This document shows, piece by piece, positions 62,307-64,000 of a stretch of 64,000 bases of DNA (positions are counted from its first letter, which is position 1; each line of letters begins with the position of its first letter). Source of the DNA: Gracilimonas tropica DSM 19535. GTDB taxonomy: Bacteria; Bacteroidota; Rhodothermia; Balneolales; Balneolaceae. The notes below the pieces were generated by a model. It was not told where the DNA came from and ran no database searches. It saw nothing but the letters and a program-made list of their open reading frames with translations. The DNA lies in the NCBI RefSeq assembly GCF_000375425.1, contig NZ_AQXG01000003.1:62001-126000 (forward strand). Direction: 5' to 3'. A program made the translations under genes and the position numbers.

Positions 62307-63346
62307 TGGATTTTAAAAGTATTCTTAACAAACTCTCTTTTTCTGAAGATCTCACTGAAATTGAAGCAGAAGCGGCTATGAACCTGATCATGTCAGGGGA
62401 AATTTCTGAGCCTAAGATTGCCTCATTCCTTACAGCAATGCGCTTAAAAGGCGAAACCGTAGAGGAACTCACCGCTTTCGTAAAGGTGATGCGCTCCAAG
62501 GCCGTTAAGGTTGATGTAGATGTGACCGGAGCTATTGACCTGGTAGGAACCGGAGGAGATCAATCCGGAACCTTTAATATCTCCACGGCCGCTTCTTTTA
62601 TTACCGCTGCGGCGGGCGTGCCGGTAATCAAACATGGAAATCGCAGTGCCTCCAGTAAATGTGGAAGTGCCGATGTATTGGAGCACTTGGGGGCGTCCAT
62701 CGAGCTTGGAAAGGAACAAGTAGAACAGGTCTTTGATGAAGTGGGTATGGCCTTTATGTTTGCCCCCATGTTCCACCCGGCTATGAAATATGTGATGCCG
62801 GCACGTCGGGAAATTGGGTTTCGTACCTTCTTTAATATTTTAGGTCCTATGGTAAACCCTGCAGGCGTTCAGCGATATGTGATCGGAGCCTTTAACAAGA
62901 ATGTGGCTGAAAAAATGGTCCATATTTTAGCCAATCTTGAAACCGATTTTGCCTACACCTTTAACGCTCATGACGGACTGGATGAAGTAAGTTTAACATC
63001 TCAATCAGAGATCTTTGAGTTGAAAGATAAGGTAGTCTCAACTTCAATTATTTTCGATCCTGAATCTATTGGCTTTCAGAAAGTTGAAATGAAGGATATT
63101 ATGGGAGGAGGTAAAGAAGAAAATGCTGAGATCCTGATCAATATCATGGCTAATAAGGCGGATGAGGCTAAACAGAATATTGCCTTATTGAATGCCGCTT
63201 TTGCCATTCAAGCCTCCGGCAAAGTTGAAACATTAGAAGAAGGAAAAGAACTGGCTGAAGAAGCTTTGAGATCCGGTAAAGCCCGTAAATTGTTCAATGA
63301 TTTTGTGGACGCTACGAATGATGCAATGGGAACTTTTAAATATTAA
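62306..63346 (+). CDS. trpD: Anthranilate phosphoribosyltransferase
   Basis: A 346-residue enzyme that joins anthranilate to PRPP. The PRPP-binding loop GTGGDQSGTFNISTAASF near 75-92 and VIKHGNRSASSKCGSADVLEHLG near 108 are standard, and the C-terminal half is typical of the family. It is coupled to trpG. A 157-base gap with an inverted-repeat element separates it from trpC. Confidence 0.96.
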   Translation: MDFKSILNKLSFSEDLTEIEAEAAMNLIMSGEISEPKIASFLTAMRLKGETVEELTAFVKVMRSKAVKVDVDVTGAIDLVGTGGDQSGTFNISTAASFITAAAGVPVIKHGNRSASSKCGSADVLEHLGASIELGKEQVEQVFDEVGMAFMFAPMFHPAMKYVMPARREIGFRTFFNILGPMVNPAGVQRYVIGAFNKNVAEKMVHILANLETDFAYTFNAHDGLDEVSLTSQSEIFELKDKVVSTSIIFDPESIGFQKVEMKDIMGGGKEENAEILINIMANKADEAKQNIALLNAAFAIQASGKVETLEEGKELAEEALRSGKARKLFNDFVDATNDAMGTFKY

Positions 63347-63372
63347 TTAACAGAAGACTTATAGGATATTGT

Positions 63373-63482
63373 AATGGAATACGGATGACACGTATCAGGC
63401 AGATTTCCGTAGATTTTTTTGATGAATCACATAATTTCAAATCTGTGACTAACCGTACCACCAGTGTTATCCGCGTTCCATT
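63373..63482. repeat. 110-base inverted-repeat element between trpD and trpC
   Basis: The ends AATGGAATACGGATGACAC (63373-63391) and GTGTTATCCGCGTTCCATT (63464-63482) are complementary at 16 of 19 positions. An inner pair, CAGATTT near 63409 and AAATCTG near 63439, would extend the stem. The ATCCG/CGGAT words with TTCCGTAGATTTTTTTGAT resemble a class of non-coding repeats seen in many bacterial genomes. It may be a small non-autonomous element. Confidence 0.65.
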
Positions 63483-63503
63483 TAAGACTTTTTAATTAGA
63501 AAA

Positions 63504-64000
63504 ATGTCGAACATTTTAGAAAAAATAACTATACAAACGGCTGAGGATCTGGCAAAAAGGAAGCGAAAAGTTTCCCTGGCAGACTTCAATTCTTTTGAAG
63601 GATATGAAAAGGACCGTATCTCATTTAAAAATGCTTTATCCGGAAATGATGCTGTTTCCATCATAGCGGAAGTCAAAAAGGCTTCGCCATCCAAAGGCAT
63701 TATTCGTGCTGATTTTGATCCGGTGGATATTGCACTTAGATATGAGGAGGGAGGCGCATCTGCCATTTCTGTGCTTACGGATGAACCGTTTTTTAAGGGT
63801 GATTTGAAGTTTCTCGAAGCCATATCCAAACGTGTTCAACTCCCAGTTTTACGCAAAGATTTTATTATCGATCCCTATCAAATAAAAGAAGCACGGGCTC
63901 ATGGAGCTGATGCGGTATTGATCATCGTGGCCATCACGGAAGGTAATCAGCTTACAGAACTACAACACGCCGCCCAAGAATTTGGAATGAATGCATTGGT
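63504..64000 (+). CDS. trpC: Indole-3-glycerol phosphate synthase, N-terminal part
   Basis: An open frame from ATG 63504 to the right edge (165 codons). It contains IIAEVKKASPSKG near 52-64 (the catalytic lysine motif of IGPS), FDPVDIALRYEEGGASAISVLTDEPFFKG near 69-98 and LPVLRKDFIIDPYQI near 111-125, all typical of TrpC. It closes the ring in the indole-glycerol step. It continues beyond the window, so its end and any fusion to TrpF cannot be seen. Confidence 0.95.
   Translation, partial: MSNILEKITIQTAEDLAKRKRKVSLADFNSFEGYEKDRISFKNALSGNDAVSIIAEVKKASPSKGIIRADFDPVDIALRYEEGGASAISVLTDEPFFKGDLKFLEAISKRVQLPVLRKDFIIDPYQIKEARAHGADAVLIIVAITEGNQLTELQHAAQEFGMNAL

Noticed and set aside
1-64000. tRNA, rRNA, CRISPR array, transposase or phage genes
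   Set aside because: No cloverleaf-like TTCGAATC region, regular spaced repeats, DDE transposase or integrase motif was seen by reading; the repeats found are short and non-coding.

Overview
The window is a gene-dense chromosomal stretch (about 90% coding, no rRNA, tRNA, CRISPR array, phage or insertion sequence seen). It suggests a Bacteroidota-like member of the FCB group, most plausibly Balneolota or Rhodothermota. The signs are type IX secretion C-terminal domains, PorV/PorQ-type outer-membrane proteins, a bacillithiol gene (bshC), an outer-membrane lipoprotein style without strong export signatures, AT-rich intergenic regions with few Shine-Dalgarno sites, and many TTG starts. The lineage is inference; no marker RNA is present.

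Layout. (1) 1-4342: end of a nuo (complex I) operon on the minus strand, then bifunctional nuclease, bshC, 5-formyl-THF cyclo-ligase and a PspC-domain protein on the plus strand. (2) 4460-20077: a tightly packed plus-strand unit with two signalling proteins followed by a Pel-like exopolysaccharide locus. It has two PelF-type glycosyltransferases, a PelG-type flippase, a GAF/HD-GYP protein where PelD would be expected, a PelA-hydrolase-like lipoprotein, a large polytopic membrane protein, and a 1307-residue chain that joins a PelA-like deacetylase to a PelB-like TPR and beta-barrel. (3) 20081-22578: a minus-strand electron-carrier-like module (two paralogous haem proteins, YceI, DUF5777 barrel). 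(4) 22675-31655: HD protein, POTRA-less Omp85-like barrel, mltG, a PBP1-fold lipoprotein-activator-like protein, AbgT transporter, guaA. (5) 31782-40196: minus-strand metabolism: gcvH-accC-accB-efp, NSS transporter, pullulanase-type enzyme, metG. (6) 40431-48329: plus-strand tmk, SRPBCC protein, aroE, pgeF, histone-deacetylase-like, dxr, rseP, psd, pssA. (7) 48320-58801: ten minus-strand genes in one packed run: surface-glycan enzymes (WecB, glycosyltransferases, deacetylase, flippase) behind two PorV-like proteins, a T9SS-tagged BNR-repeat protein and a lipoprotein. (8) 58893-64000: tryptophan operon trpL-trpE-trpS-trpG-trpD-trpC, preceded by a textbook attenuator with a leader peptide carrying three consecutive Trp codons.

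The most interesting items are the rearranged Pel-like locus (especially the deacetylase-TPR-barrel fusion and the HD-GYP protein in it), and the trp attenuator in a lineage outside the usual proteobacterial examples. Small intergenic inverted-repeat elements cluster around the trp operon.
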